Position numbers and translations under genes: made by a program. Below the pieces are notes generated by a model, which had not been told where the DNA came from, did not search any database, and was given only the letters and a program-made list of their open reading frames with translations. Below, piece after piece: positions 11,189-22,680 of a stretch of DNA of 64,000 bases. Origin of the DNA: Gnomoniopsis sp. IMI 355080 (taxonomy: Eukaryota; Ascomycota; Sordariomycetes; Diaporthales; Gnomoniaceae); the NCBI GenBank assembly GCA_027946555.1, contig JAPEVC010000112.1:54642-118641 (forward strand), in the 5' to 3' direction. Positions within the stretch are counted from its first letter, which is position 1. Every line of letters begins with the position of its first letter.

Positions 11189-12870
11189 ATGAATATAGAC
11201 GACCAGATTTCAAGGACTGCAGAGAAAATTGCTATCGACATCGTACGACGATGTCAGACTCTACTTAAGGAAATGGGCGAGCTGCGCCAGCAATTCTTCG
11301 CCCTGCATGGCGAAAACCGGCACATCAGCGGCTTGGCCACCCAGATCTCAAGTATCACAACTGAGAAGATCGCTGCCGAGTCATATTTGAAGTCTTTGGC
11401 AGACGGAAACGCTCCTTGGAGAGGTAATGCAGAGGCTCGATTTCGCAGCAACAACATTCCCGCGGTGGAGCAGACTTGGAATATCATCAAGAGGTGTCGC
11501 CACATCACTTCGATCCATCACCGTGTTGTCATTAATCCCAAGATCAGCGGTGGCTGTAAAACACGCGCTGAGAAACTGGCACCAGCCTCAAATGGGAAGT
11601 CTACTGGAGTGAAACAATCTGTTGGCAAGAAGAGCATGGGCGACGACGCAGTGTGGGTAAACGCCGTTGTGGAAGGCGTACGTACCAACCTACATCCTCA
11701 CCCTACATGCTCAGCATGCATCAGTATAGTGATTCATATCTTATCGAAACAGGAACTGACCCAGGATTGTAGGGCGCTGAATGGTTGAAGGTCATTAGCA
11801 AGACTGAGAAACGACTGCTGCATGAGCTGGCCGAGGCTGGGTGGGACTGGGGCATCGAAGACGAGGAAAGTGATGCAGAGGAGAACGATATCGCATTATT
11901 TGAAGACATCGAGATTCTCCGAACAGCGAGCTTACTCGTGAGGGCTGCACGAACAAATTGGCACAAGTACAAGCACCCGCGAATCCGCTTCGTCTTCACG
12001 CGTATTCGACAAGGTCATGACAAGGAAATCGACCGACTCATCAAGAAGCTACGTCTTGTGGGAGGGGATGACATCAATGTCAATCTTCACATTGCAGATT
12101 TGGAATGGGTCAGCTCGGATCCACCGGATGTTGACTCTGCAATCGCCAACTTGCTACCGCAAATTGATGACATTACTGACCCAGTGCTGCTGGATACCAA
12201 TGTCCTTATCGCTCTTTGTTCGGACATATCACATACGCAGGTGGAGCCACAGGTCTACCATGGAGCCGACGTCTTAGCACAGATCAAGGCCGAAGAGAAC
12301 GGGCTCGCATTTCTTTGGCGTACTGCCTACCCTCATATCCGCGGCAGGAAATTAATCTGCACAAAAGAGGCTGTCCGGCAATTCAACAAGATCACTGAAA
12401 CTATAGGGAGCCCGACTGAGGTGGAGAGAGCCCACTTGCTTCTTTGTGGGCGACGGGAGGACTTCCAGGGGTTATCTTTGTACCCTGTGCCCGAAGACTT
12501 GATCCTGCCTGTTCAGGTACTCCTTGACGAAGACACGGATTTTTCGGCCGCAGAGCTAGTGCAGAATGGTACACTGTTGCCTGTGGCAATGGAAGTCCAG
12601 AAGCACTTGTACCTACCCGAGAATCAGGCAATCCACTTGTATGGATGGATTTCAGGCCTCACTGTGATCACGGGCAATCGAGTCTTGGCAAACAAGATTG
12701 TTCAAATAATAGAGCAGAGTCTCGAGCGGGAAAACCACAATCGAGACTACCTTCACGGACCTCGCATCTGCGCCCTACCCCAGAACAGGGCCTTGGCTAC
12801 GAAAGGGCCAAGCGGCAAGAATGCACGCCAGCTTGCGCGAAGGGGACTTTGGCCTTCCGCCGCCAAATAA
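11189..12870 (+). CDS. DUF1308 / C7orf25 (UPF0415)-family protein, PIN-like
   Basis: Two exons, 11189-11677 and 11773-12870, give 528 residues. The start ATG lies in a good context (CTCACCATGA). Residues 1-110 are helical and coiled-coil-like. From about residue 155 the order WVNAVVEGGAEWLKV, KHPRIRFVFTRI, DTNVLIALCSDISH (DTN at 304-306), KEAVRQFNKITETIGSP and LTVITGNRVLAN follows the DUF1308 family, represented by human C7orf25. The C-terminal half resembles a PIN-nuclease fold with DTN and a conserved Glu, but the later acidic sites read ENQAI and TGN, so metal binding may be weakened. The function of the family is not settled. Intron 11678-11772 is phase 0 with donor GTACGT. The exon-2 acceptor was chosen by frame continuity. 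Confidence 0.78.
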
Positions 12871-13247
12871 GCAGATTGAGAGGCCCGGTCTAGACTGTTC
12901 GCCCTCTGACTAGTTTTCTGTAATATAGGTCTGTGGATTTGTGTATACTCCACTTTCCTGGAGGACCATTTCTCGGAGGGACAGTCCCATATCCTACCAC
13001 GTACAAATTTTGGTCATGAAAACCTCGTTGAATAGAGCCTCACTAGCAGGCTTCATGTCTCTTAGCAACTCAGTGAGATGGATGACAAGCACCTGCTGCT
13101 TGCACACCATACAACCACAAGACGTAACGACACTGAAGAGGGCAAGCGTCACACCTGGGCAGGTGGTCGTCTTGGATCCAGACTTTTGGCTCCAGGTGCT
13201 AGGAATTGCTCCAGCAAAAGATCCATATACGACATGGCAAGCAATTC

Positions 13248-13679
13248 TCATTGTCGAATATCTGCAACTTTTCTTCCTATGTGTTTCACGGTCCGTCCCA
13301 CAATCGTCGCGGTCTCCTTCAAACCGTTCACTGATCCCTCAAAAGCCTGAAAAATGCCGTCCTTCGTATTCTTGGGCATCCCCTTCAAGTACTCCCATTC
13401 ACTCTCCGTAAAGGTCAGTTGCATCCGTGCCCCTTCGACAACGGCTCCAACTCCAACTCCAACCCAATCACACACAGCGAAAGACTCTGGATCTCCACTG
13501 GCGTACAATGCGCCAGCACAAAAGTTCGAGGCCAAGGTGCCAGCGCTGAGGGCATAAGATCCTGAAAGGAGGACGTTCTGACCCGCTTTGGAAGGTGCCG
13601 TTGAGCCGAGAGAGTATAGCACCATCGCGAGGCCGAGAATGGGCCAAGTCCAGGTCACGATGAAGTTGAAGGGGGCCAT
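13248..13679 (-). CDS. Small membrane-anchored protein of unknown function
   Basis: Single exon, 143 residues. Residues 8-25 form a hydrophobic helix (WTWPILGLAMVLYSLG) that could be a signal anchor, followed by a small-residue-rich region (about 35-60) and a second mildly hydrophobic glycine/valine stretch around DWVGVGVGAVV. The C-terminal third is basic and helical (EYLKGMPKN to the end). No family is recognised. It converges on the DUF1308 gene, leaving 377 bases between the stops. Codon use is normal for the window, but no domain supports it, so it is kept as a probable gene. Confidence 0.5.
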   Translation of the reverse strand: MAPFNFIVTWTWPILGLAMVLYSLGSTAPSKAGQNVLLSGSYALSAGTLASNFCAGALYASGDPESFAVCDWVGVGVGAVVEGARMQLTFTESEWEYLKGMPKNTKDGIFQAFEGSVNGLKETATIVGRTVKHIGRKVADIRQ

Positions 13680-14618
13680 GGCGTCTGAGTTGCTGCGGAT
13701 TGAGACGTTCGTTTCGTCCTAGAGAATGTGCCGTTGCAGCCCAACAATGCGAAGGAAATGTTATGTTTGTGTATGTCTTGGGCCTCTGTCTTCACTTTCA
13801 ACAGTATAATCGGGGTTGGAGTTTAACTTGGTCATCAGCCTGTACAGCTGTCATGATAGGAGAAAAGTTGGGGTAGCAGCGAGTCTGATAACACCAGAAT
13901 ATACAGACACATGTGACCCGAGGTCCCGCGGGAAAAGGACTAGGAAATAGGCGCTTTTTCTGTTAAACTTGCGTCGGCTGTTTCATAAGGCGCAAAGATC
14001 GCCAGACACCCTGCCGACGCCAAGCAATGATCACCCCTGGCCCAGTGCTTCCATGTTGCCTGAAGACTCGAAGGCTTCGCGGTCACGGGTTGGGACGGCC
14101 ATGAGCTTCAATTGTTTGTGGATGGTCCGTGAAGACGTCGTCGAGGTCTAGGCCGAGTTTCCCGGTCCCTCGGAGATGGTCGCTGTCCTGGGAGAAGTAG
14201 TCGGGATGCTTAGGCCACAATATACCCAGTCCGTCGGCGTCCGCAGTCAGTGTAAGGTAAAGAGTCGATATTACGAGTGCAAAGGATCTGTTTGACGAGA
14301 AATGTGTTATGAAGGAGGAGGATTGAAGTGAGCGTACGGTCAGGGCGGGTTGAAAGGCCTGCCCACCGCAATAGCGTGGTCTGACACGTGAGCTGCTTGA
14401 TGTACCTATTTACAGAAGACTCCGCAGCCCTCTGGTAGCGTGGCTCTTGGATGCGTGGTTTTGACCAAGGCAGGGACGTCGCACGAAATCAATCAATCAA
14501 TCACTTTACCCCCGACTCGAGGAACTCGTTTGCCTTTTGGCACAACGGTGTATTGCACTAGGTTGCATGTAAGCCGTTTTACTATGGCACCGGCAAGACT
14601 CCTTACTATACCCATAGC
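13680..14618. other. Intergenic, nothing recognised
   Basis: Lies upstream of the small membrane protein and downstream of the methyltransferase stop. Only short open frames are seen. The direct repeat AATCAATCAATCA sits near 14488-14500. Confidence 0.5.
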
Positions 14619-15725
14619 TCACTTGGTCTTTTCTGACTCTAACGGACCGCCCGGCTTAGTGGCCTTCACCGAGATAAACCTCCAATGTTTTTGACCAAGC
14701 AATCCACCAGCGCCTGCCATCGTGTTAACGAAATACTTCTCCACCCCCAGTAATTTGAAGATCGTGTACGGCACAATGGCTAGACAGAAGAACAACCGCA
14801 GCATAGGCCGAACATTCTCCGAATAGTCCTCAACCTGCACGTCAACAAACCCTGTCTGCTCCAGCTTTGCTTTTAGGTTTCCCTCCTTCATTAGGTCGAG
14901 CGGCATGGCGCTTAGCGCAACCACGGAGGCTACATCGTCCGCTAGTGCTCCTGTATCCTGAGCACTATTCACGTTGATTGTCTCGTACTCCTTCTCGACT
15001 AGCCGCCCGCCGGGCTTCAATATCCGAAAGAATCCTCGAAGAACTTTTTCCAGATCAGTGGCATGAACGAGCGTCTCCATTGTATAGACCCCATCGAAGG
15101 ACTCGTCAGCGAAGAAGTCAAGATTGTGGTAGTCTGCCTTGCGTACGGAAACCTGCCCCTTGAGTAAATTGGCCTTCTTAATGTTGCGGCGGGCCTTGAC
15201 GATATGGTGGTCAATCACGTCAATCCCAGTCACCTTCAGGCCGCGATGAGCCATGAAGAGTGCTACATGAGCTACGCCACACCCTGCGTCGAGCACAGTA
15301 GCACCCTCTGGTAGGTCCAATTTGTCGTACAGCTTCTGCTCCATCCTACGCAATGCCGAGCTGATGGGGAAGGGGAACCATGTATCCTTCTCCCTAGATC
15401 ATGACCCGGCATTAATATTCAAGCACTCAAGCACAGAATCATTAGGGTGGAGGGAAGCGTAGATAGCAGGATAATGGTTGCATCTTTTACAGTCCACGTG
15501 CGGCATTGAAGAAGTCTTTGTGGATGAAGAGTGCTCCCTACAAAATACCGGCACGTTTATGGAAAACTGAACTGAATGAGCCTGCTATGTTACATACCAG
15601 TAGCCAAAGTGTCGTGTGCCTCCCAATACTAGCCGATATCCAATACGTGACTCGAGAGACTGGTAGTAGGATTGAAGTTCCGCGTTCTCGTTGATGAGAG
15701 GGGTAGTCTCCGAGATATCGGCCAT
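14619..15725 (-). CDS. SAM-dependent methyltransferase, sterol-C24-methyltransferase-like
   Basis: Two exons, 15725-15598 and 15393-14619, give 300 residues. The N-terminal signature ESRIGYRL..GGTRHFGYW followed by TWFPFPISSALRRME is typical of fungal relatives of sterol 24-C-methyltransferase. The SAM-binding motif I VLDAGCG is at 76-82, the following acidic GIDV strand, DGVYTMETLVHA and LKPGGRL are the later class-I motifs, and the hydrophobic C-terminal tail includes YFVNTMAGA. The 204-base intron (15394-15597) is phase 2 and restores the family sequence exactly. It contains a short open segment (15491-15537) that does not fit the phase at its 3' side. An in-frame upstream ATG at 15854 is possible but adds a tail unlike the family. 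The real substrate may be a specialised lipid rather than ergosterol precursors. Confidence 0.85.
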
Positions 15726-16517
15726 TCTGATGGTGTTGTCTCGTTTGACCAATTGACAATTTGACAGGGAATGTGAAGAAATCGGAATGCGAAAATTGTT
15801 ACTCTGTTGCAGCGAATGAATCGGAATGCTGTGTTCGGGGAGAGATGGAAGCACTATGGACTTGTGACGGCACTATGCCCAAATTCACTTGCACAGGGCC
15901 TGATTTAATCAGAATGTAGTATTGTTGATAAAAATGAGGGTTCGTTAATCGAAAGCAAACAGAAAGAAAGAGGCGAAGCTATCGCCAATCTCGAGGTTAG
16001 GTACGTCCGGCCGCTTATGTCAGCACACAAATAGGAACCCCTGCAGGGTCCCTGCTTACAGGCGGTGCACTCAATCTTACAGCCCCCCCCCCCTTCGAGG
16101 CTCCCGCAGGGCCGGTTTAATCAAAAAATGAAAAAATCATAAGAATTGGGCTCGTAGATTCAGTATGATGCTGGTGTCAGCGTTTACCAAGTGCTTAGGA
16201 TAGCTCTCCATTTGCAATTATTTCTTCAATATGAGACCTCGCTAGGTTGACTTGAGCCGGATCCCACATGCGAAGCATCCCGGCCACCCCGGAGAGCCGA
16301 AGGATGCTATTCAAGCATGTTTATAGCTGTCCCCAGCAGCCCCTCGATATCTGCGGCCTAGTACCATCTCTTACATACCATCTTTTGCGTATATGCCAAA
16401 ATGGCGGGTCCAGGACAGCAGGATTTTGACCAAAGACCAGGACAGACCTTGATGGAAAACTTTCCCAAAACCTGACATAATTAAAGACAAGACATACTCC
16501 CTCCAAGATGCCAACAC
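15726..16517. other. Intergenic, nothing recognised
   Basis: Promoter side of the methyltransferase and 3' side of the secreted-protein gene. A run of ten C occurs at about 16083-16092. Confidence 0.5.
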
Positions 16518-17095
16518 TCATCCAGCTGCAGCCACCTGTGTCGGCGTCATCGTGAAGTTCTTTACGCCCGAGTACGGCTCCGTGGCGAAGGATGTGTAGT
16601 TCCAATATACACCCGTAGTCGACTGATCGACATACTCGTAGCTGACGGCTAACTCGACCATATCGGTGGCGTTGCCGGCCTCAATACGGGCCTTGACCAG
16701 CTGTTGGGTGGCGTTCAACACGCTACATGATTGGTACGGTGCGCCCAGGGCACCAGTTGCGTTGCACGATGCTTTAAACGCAGGTGTACCGGGTTCGTAT
16801 GCTGGCGCCTCGATGGAGAAACCTTGTGAGAGGGAGTGTTAGTGTATGTGATTTTGTTTTCCAATCTTTTGTGAGGAAGTGGGGGGGGGGGGAAACAGGG
16901 ATGAAGGGGCGAAAGGAGAGACTCACTGTATGTACAAGACGAGTTGGTGCCGCAAGCGACACTCCAATTATTAACGGCCCACGAGATGCTAGAAGCTTTT
17001 TCTTGAGCCTCCTTGATCCTCTGGACACTGAGAGACGCAGGAACAGCAGCGGCGGATCCTAGGAGGGAGACAAGGGCGAAAGCTGAGAATTGCAT
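16518..17095 (-). CDS. Small secreted, heavily N-glycosylatable protein
   Basis: Exons 17095-16927 and 16822-16518 join (phase 1) to 157 residues. Residues 1-17 form a classical signal peptide with likely cleavage after SAAA. The mature chain has four cysteines (48, 54, 76, 89), enough for two disulphides, and seven N-glycosylation sequons (Asn 43, 51, 77, 93, 107, 131, 145), very dense for this length. No transmembrane segment or GPI signal is seen. I do not recognise the family; size and features fit a small secreted or cell-wall protein, and an effector role would be speculation. The 104-base intron holds a long C run on the coding strand (a G run in the printed orientation at about 16880-16891). 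Confidence 0.78.
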
Positions 17096-18035
17096 TTTCG
17101 GAAAAGACAGAGAGGTTTCCTCTGCTGAAGCGAGGGAATGAATGACTGGGACGAGGAAGGGCTTTTGGGATTAGGTATTACTGTGGGGGATTTTGCAAAT
17201 AAGTATCACCACTCGCTAGGAATGCACGCGCTGTGTCGTTTGATCCTTTTCCAGGTTATTTATGTCATTGCTCCCTCCTGCACCCCTAAACTGGAACCCT
17301 GCTGTTAGGAACGGGTCGCCAAGACGGGTGATCCCTAGGCTTTTGCCAACCACTGATCGTCCTTGGCTGGACGGATCGACACTCATCAAATCTCGGAGCC
17401 AGTCGGTGGCACTCCAGCATGCTGCGCGGGCACTGATGCATAAATGCTGAGATGAGGACGTCAAGTTCCTGATGTAGTTGTAGGCATGTCTGAATGCTAT
17501 CGGGAGAGCCCTTGCGCTGTGCCATAATAAACCCCGTGTTGGGATGTGCACACACACGAGCCATTGACTGGACGAGTGTTTCGTCTTTCTTTCGTGTTGA
17601 AGGAATCGGGCGGTACACGGAATTTCAGGGGTTCAAGGATCCACTGAACAAGGTTAGTGTTCCACCTGTCTTTTAACCCCAGTGGGAATGATACCCTTGT
17701 CTGGCCGCCGATCTGTGCAGGGCAAATTTATGAAGTTCCGAATTATCAAGTAGGCAACTAAAAACATACCCACAAGTGCGAGGTGAGAAGCCCGTACATG
17801 AGAAGCCAAGTTTGTGATATGAAAGCTTTGCCGTAAAAGACTCCTGACATTGAAAGCGCGCAGATGGTGTCACTATAAGTGCATCTGACACGGATGATCT
17901 GCTTGTCGCCGTCTCTGACCGGCATACATTCAACTTCACTCGATGGCATGATCTATCAATATAATCTCTGATTTGGTGACCAATATGAATAGCGACCGCT
18001 TCATGATAGACCTCCAATGATATCCAGTCACGAAA
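17096..18035. other. Intergenic, nothing firm
   Basis: Two overlapping minus-strand open frames between 17216 and 17618 look slightly protein-like in two different frames, but neither has a domain or splice support. Nothing else was seen. Confidence 0.4.
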
Positions 18036-19905
18036 TCACAGAGTTTTCCAGTCGAAAGCCTTCTCCCACGCAGCAGCAGCCTTGAGCACCGTCACATCCT
18101 CATACCTGCGGCCCACTAACTGGATACCTGTTGGCAGTTTTACATCAACATTGTCTGAGGCCGGTACAAATCCGCACGGCAGCGATAGAGATGGATGGCC
18201 GGTGCCTATACTTTTGTCAGTATACTGATGGGCCTAGAATAATTGTGCTGCAATACGTCGGCAGTGGGCCAAACTTACTATCGAAGGGGCAAGTGTTGTA
18301 GATGATGGAGGGGAGGATGGCATTATCCTCGAGAGGGCCAAATTTGTCTCCTTCTTTTCCCATATTTCTCGGGGGCTGTGCCACGGTTGGCATGACTAGG
18401 ATATCAACATCTTGCAATGCCTTATCATACGCATCCTGACGCCCAAAGTACCGATTGATCAGCCCAAGGACACGAATGACTGGGAGACAGTACCCAGGGA
18501 CTCACCGTTAGGCCCTTGACCAGGTTGGTTATTCTGCCTTGCAATGCTGGCCCGTATTTCTCCTCACAATAGAGCCACTTCAGGTAGAGCAATTTGCACC
18601 CGGGTCCCATGGCATCAAATTCCCGCTGGCTGAGCCTCTTGGGTGTGACCAAAGCCCCTCGGTCGGTCATGACCATTTGTTTTCGACCGTCAATGTCTCC
18701 GAAAATCGCCTGTCTTCCGCCAGCAATGGGAAGGCCGCAAGTCCAAATAGTAAGGCCGGAATGATGTGCCGGAACGGAGATTTCCTCCACGGTTGCGCCC
18801 AATTTCGAAAATTTGTCTGCCGCGGCCTTGACAGATGCAACAACGTTGGTGTCCTGGTCTGGGACTTCGAAACCTTCCTCCATGATGCCAATCTTGAGAC
18901 CACTGAGGGAAGACGCAGAATCCTTCTGAAGCGTCTCCTCGACGGCACTCACGAACAGAGTCTTTGGGCTCCCCACCTCCAGCCCAAAGCCTGGCTGTCT
19001 ATCATCCCACCCGTCCGCCCCGGCAATAGCCTCCAATAGTCTTGCGCAGTCTGGCACATTCTTGGTCATGGGACCGGTGTGATCGATGCTTGCGTCCAGG
19101 CTGAGGATGCCGGTGTAGGGAACCAGCCCCCAGGTTGGTTTCAGCCCTACGATGCCACAGCAGGTCGCGGGAATCCGAATGCTACCTCCCTGGTCTCCGC
19201 CAATGGCCATATCCACGGATCCGATGCCCACAAGGCGTCCAGATCCTGACGAGGAACCTCCCGCGCTATAGCCAGCTGCATAAGGGTTGTCTACACGCCC
19301 GGTACAGGAGGATTTGGATGTGCCTTCGAGGCAACAGTTCTCGCAAGCTGGGCATATATCAGTAACCGGTCTGCAAGCATAAAACGATAGTCTGACTCAC
19401 CGGCCTTGCCCAAGATCAAGCCCCCTGTATCCAAAATGCGAGTGACTATGGTGGCATCGTAGTCAGGTGTCCAGTCCACCATCGTCGTGCCATTGGTGCA
19501 TCGTACTCCAGCTACGGCAACGTTATCTTTGATAGCAAGCGTTTTGCCTTTGAGGAGATCGCCAGTCGGCGAGGTTGCTTTGATCGTAGCCTAGCCTTTC
19601 CATTAATTGGATATTCTCCTCATTCCACTGCCGTTCCTAGGTATCTAGGTAGTAGCATGTTCCTTTCTTACCTTAGTGGCCCAGCCACCACCTTCAGTGT
19701 CTTTTGGAATATGGATATCCGTCCTTGGATACTTCTTCAGATCTGGTCGTGGCATCAAGGATCGGTCGTCGCTTAGTTGGGCAATCGTATCCTCCATAGC
19801 GCTCATGAGCACGCTATAATCTTCTTCGTGGCCATCTTCGAGTTTCAGGCCCGCTTTCGACACAAGGCCGGTGATGTCACTGACAGTCACTTTGGCGGCT
19901 GACAT
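18036..19905 (-). CDS. Amidase (amidase-signature family)
   Basis: Five exons, 19905-19672, 19590-19401, 19347-18506, 18435-18279 and 18205-18036, give 530 residues. The amidase-signature Ser-cisSer-Lys triad is complete: Lys99 (TLAIKDN), cis-Ser173 in GYSAGGSSSGSG, and nucleophile Ser197 in GGDQGGSIRIPA, with the usual spacing of 24 between the two serines. Later family segments are present: GLKPTWGLVPYTG, DHTGPMTKNV, AYDKALQDVDILVMPT, and the C-terminal TGHPSLSLPCGF with GIQLVGRRYED. The enzyme hydrolyses a carboxamide or nitrile-derived amide in the cytosol; the substrate is unknown. Intron 3 (18436-18505) was placed by the CTGAT branch and family spacing. No targeting signal is seen. Confidence 0.9.
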
Positions 19906-21570
19906 GTTGAAGTTATGTTTTGATTTGTCGACGAAGTATAGTAGCTACGTGAAATTAGTCTGAGTATCGTACTATGTGGGGTTTTGAAAAGGAGAATAGA
20001 ATGTCGTCTCCGCAGCTAAACAGACTGAGGAATGTGTTCCTAAGTCCTTAACAGCTGATAAGCCATCATGGCGGTACCATCCCAACCGGCAAGGTGCAGA
20101 TCACCGTCGCTGACTTGATCTTATCTCTAGATGTAGAGATATCGCACTCATATACAATGCCAAAAAAAAGTTATACCTATCTATGTATCAATTAACATCA
20201 CCCTATCCCTGCTGCCAAGCACACCCGTAGATATGCACTATGTGATTCTTCTCTCGCGGCGCAGCAAATAAAATTCTCCAGAGGCGAGAAAGTTAGCCTC
20301 TAGCGCTGGTGATACTATAAGACATTCCAAGTATAACATTCCAGATATGCATTCAACAGAATGCGTTAAGAGCTTTATATAAAGTGGTGACCGAGTTATG
20401 ATCCTATGCTGAGCTGCATGAATTTCGGCTTTGATGGGGAATGTTGATACGGTCTATCTAAAAATTATTTCACTACTTCGCAATTCAAGATAGATAGCAA
20501 AACATAGAGTACGGTTCAAAGTTTAAGTCCGCTGACACTGAAGAAGACGCGAGAAAGTGGTGACAGAGATATCGTTCACACAACTCCATACAGTTGCATT
20601 AGACTTCACAGCACCACGAGAACAAATCAGCCAATCGAAATAAAATTGGCCTGAACTTTGCATAGAGTTCATCGTAACAGATAAAAGGCCCTGCTCAATC
20701 TGCTATCAAGACCACCGAAACCCGCCGGCGGGTTGTGAGAGTAAGGTTTGCTAATCTATGGCAATCCACAACGAACTAGCTAGAGTACCACTCGATCATA
20801 CAAACTAGGCCCGACCGAATGCGACTCCAAATTAAATTTTACATTACTAAAATAGTTGTGATGTAGGTTTGTGGCTTTCTCCGAAGTAGGGGAATGATAT
20901 ACATAAACGGGTCTACCCTCTGGCTGCCGTAATCTACTAATCTACCTACCCATACCCTCGAGACTGACACCAAGCATAATCTATTCTATGCTTCAGCCCA
21001 AGACTTGAGACAGGATTAAATTCAGTGAGATGAAGACCTTCCCCTTCTGACGCTCACATGACAGGCGGTTGTATGAGTCTCCATCTTGTCGGGAACGGCG
21101 TTGGCCGCTCGCTCCAAGACCCTGCAGCACATTCCCCTTCGGGGACAGAGGCATGATATAAACCGGAGAGATATGTCTTTGGGAAATGACGCACCGATTC
21201 TGGCTGCACGCAGGGTACGTCAGAACCGCATGTACGCAACACAAATCAAGTCACTGTAAGAATGCTTCGGGTTTCATGCGTTCCCCGTAGGCGACTATGT
21301 TGTTTCTGCGCACCAAGCGAGGTCGGCTTTCACATCCCCCGAAGCTCCGCTCGGTATCAATTTTCTTGACGTAGATGCCAGTAGCTATAAAGCATTCCAG
21401 GGCCGTCTTTTCTTCGTAACTTGCTTCCGTGCTCATTCAAAGACTTTCTGTTGAATGCAATTGCTCAGTTGTCAACTTTTGCAGGTATCGTTATCTTCTG
21501 CGTCGCTCGATCTCGAACTAGCCACATCCCCGACCCATTCCCGAAAGACAACCCCGAATACCACTTCAAT
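19906..21570. other. Intergenic, AT-rich, with one palindrome
   Basis: A divergent promoter region between the amidase and the lipocalin-like gene. No coding signal was seen. The perfect palindrome at 20719-20734 is listed separately. Confidence 0.5.
20719..20734. promoter_or_regulatory. 16-bp GC-rich palindrome
   Basis: AACCCGCC is followed directly by GGCGGGTT, a perfect palindrome standing out in AT-rich flanks. It could be a dimeric regulator site between two divergent genes. The function is inferred from symmetry only. Confidence 0.3.
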
Positions 21571-22281
21571 ATGGCCGCGCCTTCGGAAATCACAGTGAAG
21601 AACCTCAACGGAAAGTACTCGTTGGTATGTGCTGGTATCAAAACAGTTCTTCTCGGCTCTCTTTTCGGTTCCGACTTTTTTGGAATCCGTGATTCGTAAA
21701 CCCGAGTTGGGCGTCCCAGAGCCGTGGGGAGGGGGGGGACAATGGCTAAAGGTCACAAAGTCAGGTTTACGCAGAGAATACTGACATGGGAGTAGAACAA
21801 ATCTCTTTCTGATGACCAAGAGCCCATTCTCGTGATCCAGAAGGTCGGCTGGATCCAGCGCAAGGCCATCGGCGCCGCCACCTTGGAGTTGACCATCAAG
21901 ATCTACGAGCAAGACGGAGCGACAAAATTTGACACAGGTATCAAGCCATCAATGGGACCTGCTTCGACTGAGGAGCGATTCCTTGACTGGGAGAAGGTGG
22001 TCGATTTCAAGCACCCGCTCTTTGGCAGCGGCAAGAACAGGACCAAGTACATCACGGTGTCGGAGCTTGACGATGAGTTCCTCTCCAAGGGCTGGGAGGA
22101 AGGCACCGAGGAATTGATCCTCACTCAGAACGAGATGGACACCGGAATCGTAACGAAGCTTGTCCATGGTTTCGAGGTGGTCGGTGGAGAGAGGCACTAT
22201 GTTAGGCATGTGCTATCGAAGAACAAGAAGGGAGAGGAGGCGAAAGTGCGGCTGGTATACAACTACGAGGGGGCTGCATAA
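21571..22281 (+). CDS. Lipocalin-like conserved fungal protein
   Basis: Exons 21571-21624 and 21796-22281 (intron phase 0, 171 bases) give 179 residues. The start NLNGKYSLNKSLSDDQEPIL, then KVGWIQRKAIGAATLELTIK and the later alternating beta-strand pattern resemble small fungal lipocalin-like proteins that begin with a 'NL.G.W.LNK.LSD' block. No signal peptide is present, so it is probably cytosolic. The family has no firmly known role; members bind or shield small hydrophobic ligands by fold analogy. The short first exon fits the family start precisely. The name rests on recalled pattern, not a search. Confidence 0.65.
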
Positions 22282-22680
22282 GCGTCTTTGACAGTATTGT
22301 TACAGTGATATAGGCGCGTTAGAACCAATTGCACAGGAATGTAGCTTCAAAGCGAGCAGCCCAAAACTTCGGGGTTTTGCGCCAGGACAGGTGTGAGGAT
22401 AAACCCCATATTTATGGATGAATATGACCGCGGGCTTCTTAGACATCAGACAAAAAACTTCCATGTGACGGCCGAAGTATCATGCAAATATTCCATGGAA
22501 GGCCGCCGTGTCTGGTAGTTTCCTAGTGTACGTGCACTCGTAACAGGGGGGAAGTCAAATACCAATCAAGACAGAAAGAGCAGAGAATTCAAGTTTTTAT
22601 TTTATTTTATTTTGTAAGTACTGAAAAAGGAAATTCGTCAATGAAAGACAACTTTGGGGACACTAAAGGAACAATGTCGC
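22282..22680. other. Convergent 3' region
   Basis: Gap between two converging genes. It holds a run of TTTTA repeats at about 22593-22612. No gene seen. Confidence 0.5.

Noticed and set aside
12941..13411. 156-codon plus-strand frame
   Set aside because: Lies opposite the small membrane protein and lacks any recognisable feature.
15491..15537. Possible middle exon in the methyltransferase gene
   Set aside because: It follows a good acceptor and stays open, but its 3' junction cannot join exon 2 in phase. Skipping it gives an exact phase match and the expected family sequence.
17216..17618. Two overlapping minus frames of about 110 codons
   Set aside because: Both look equally protein-like, which cannot be true for both; no motif or splice support.
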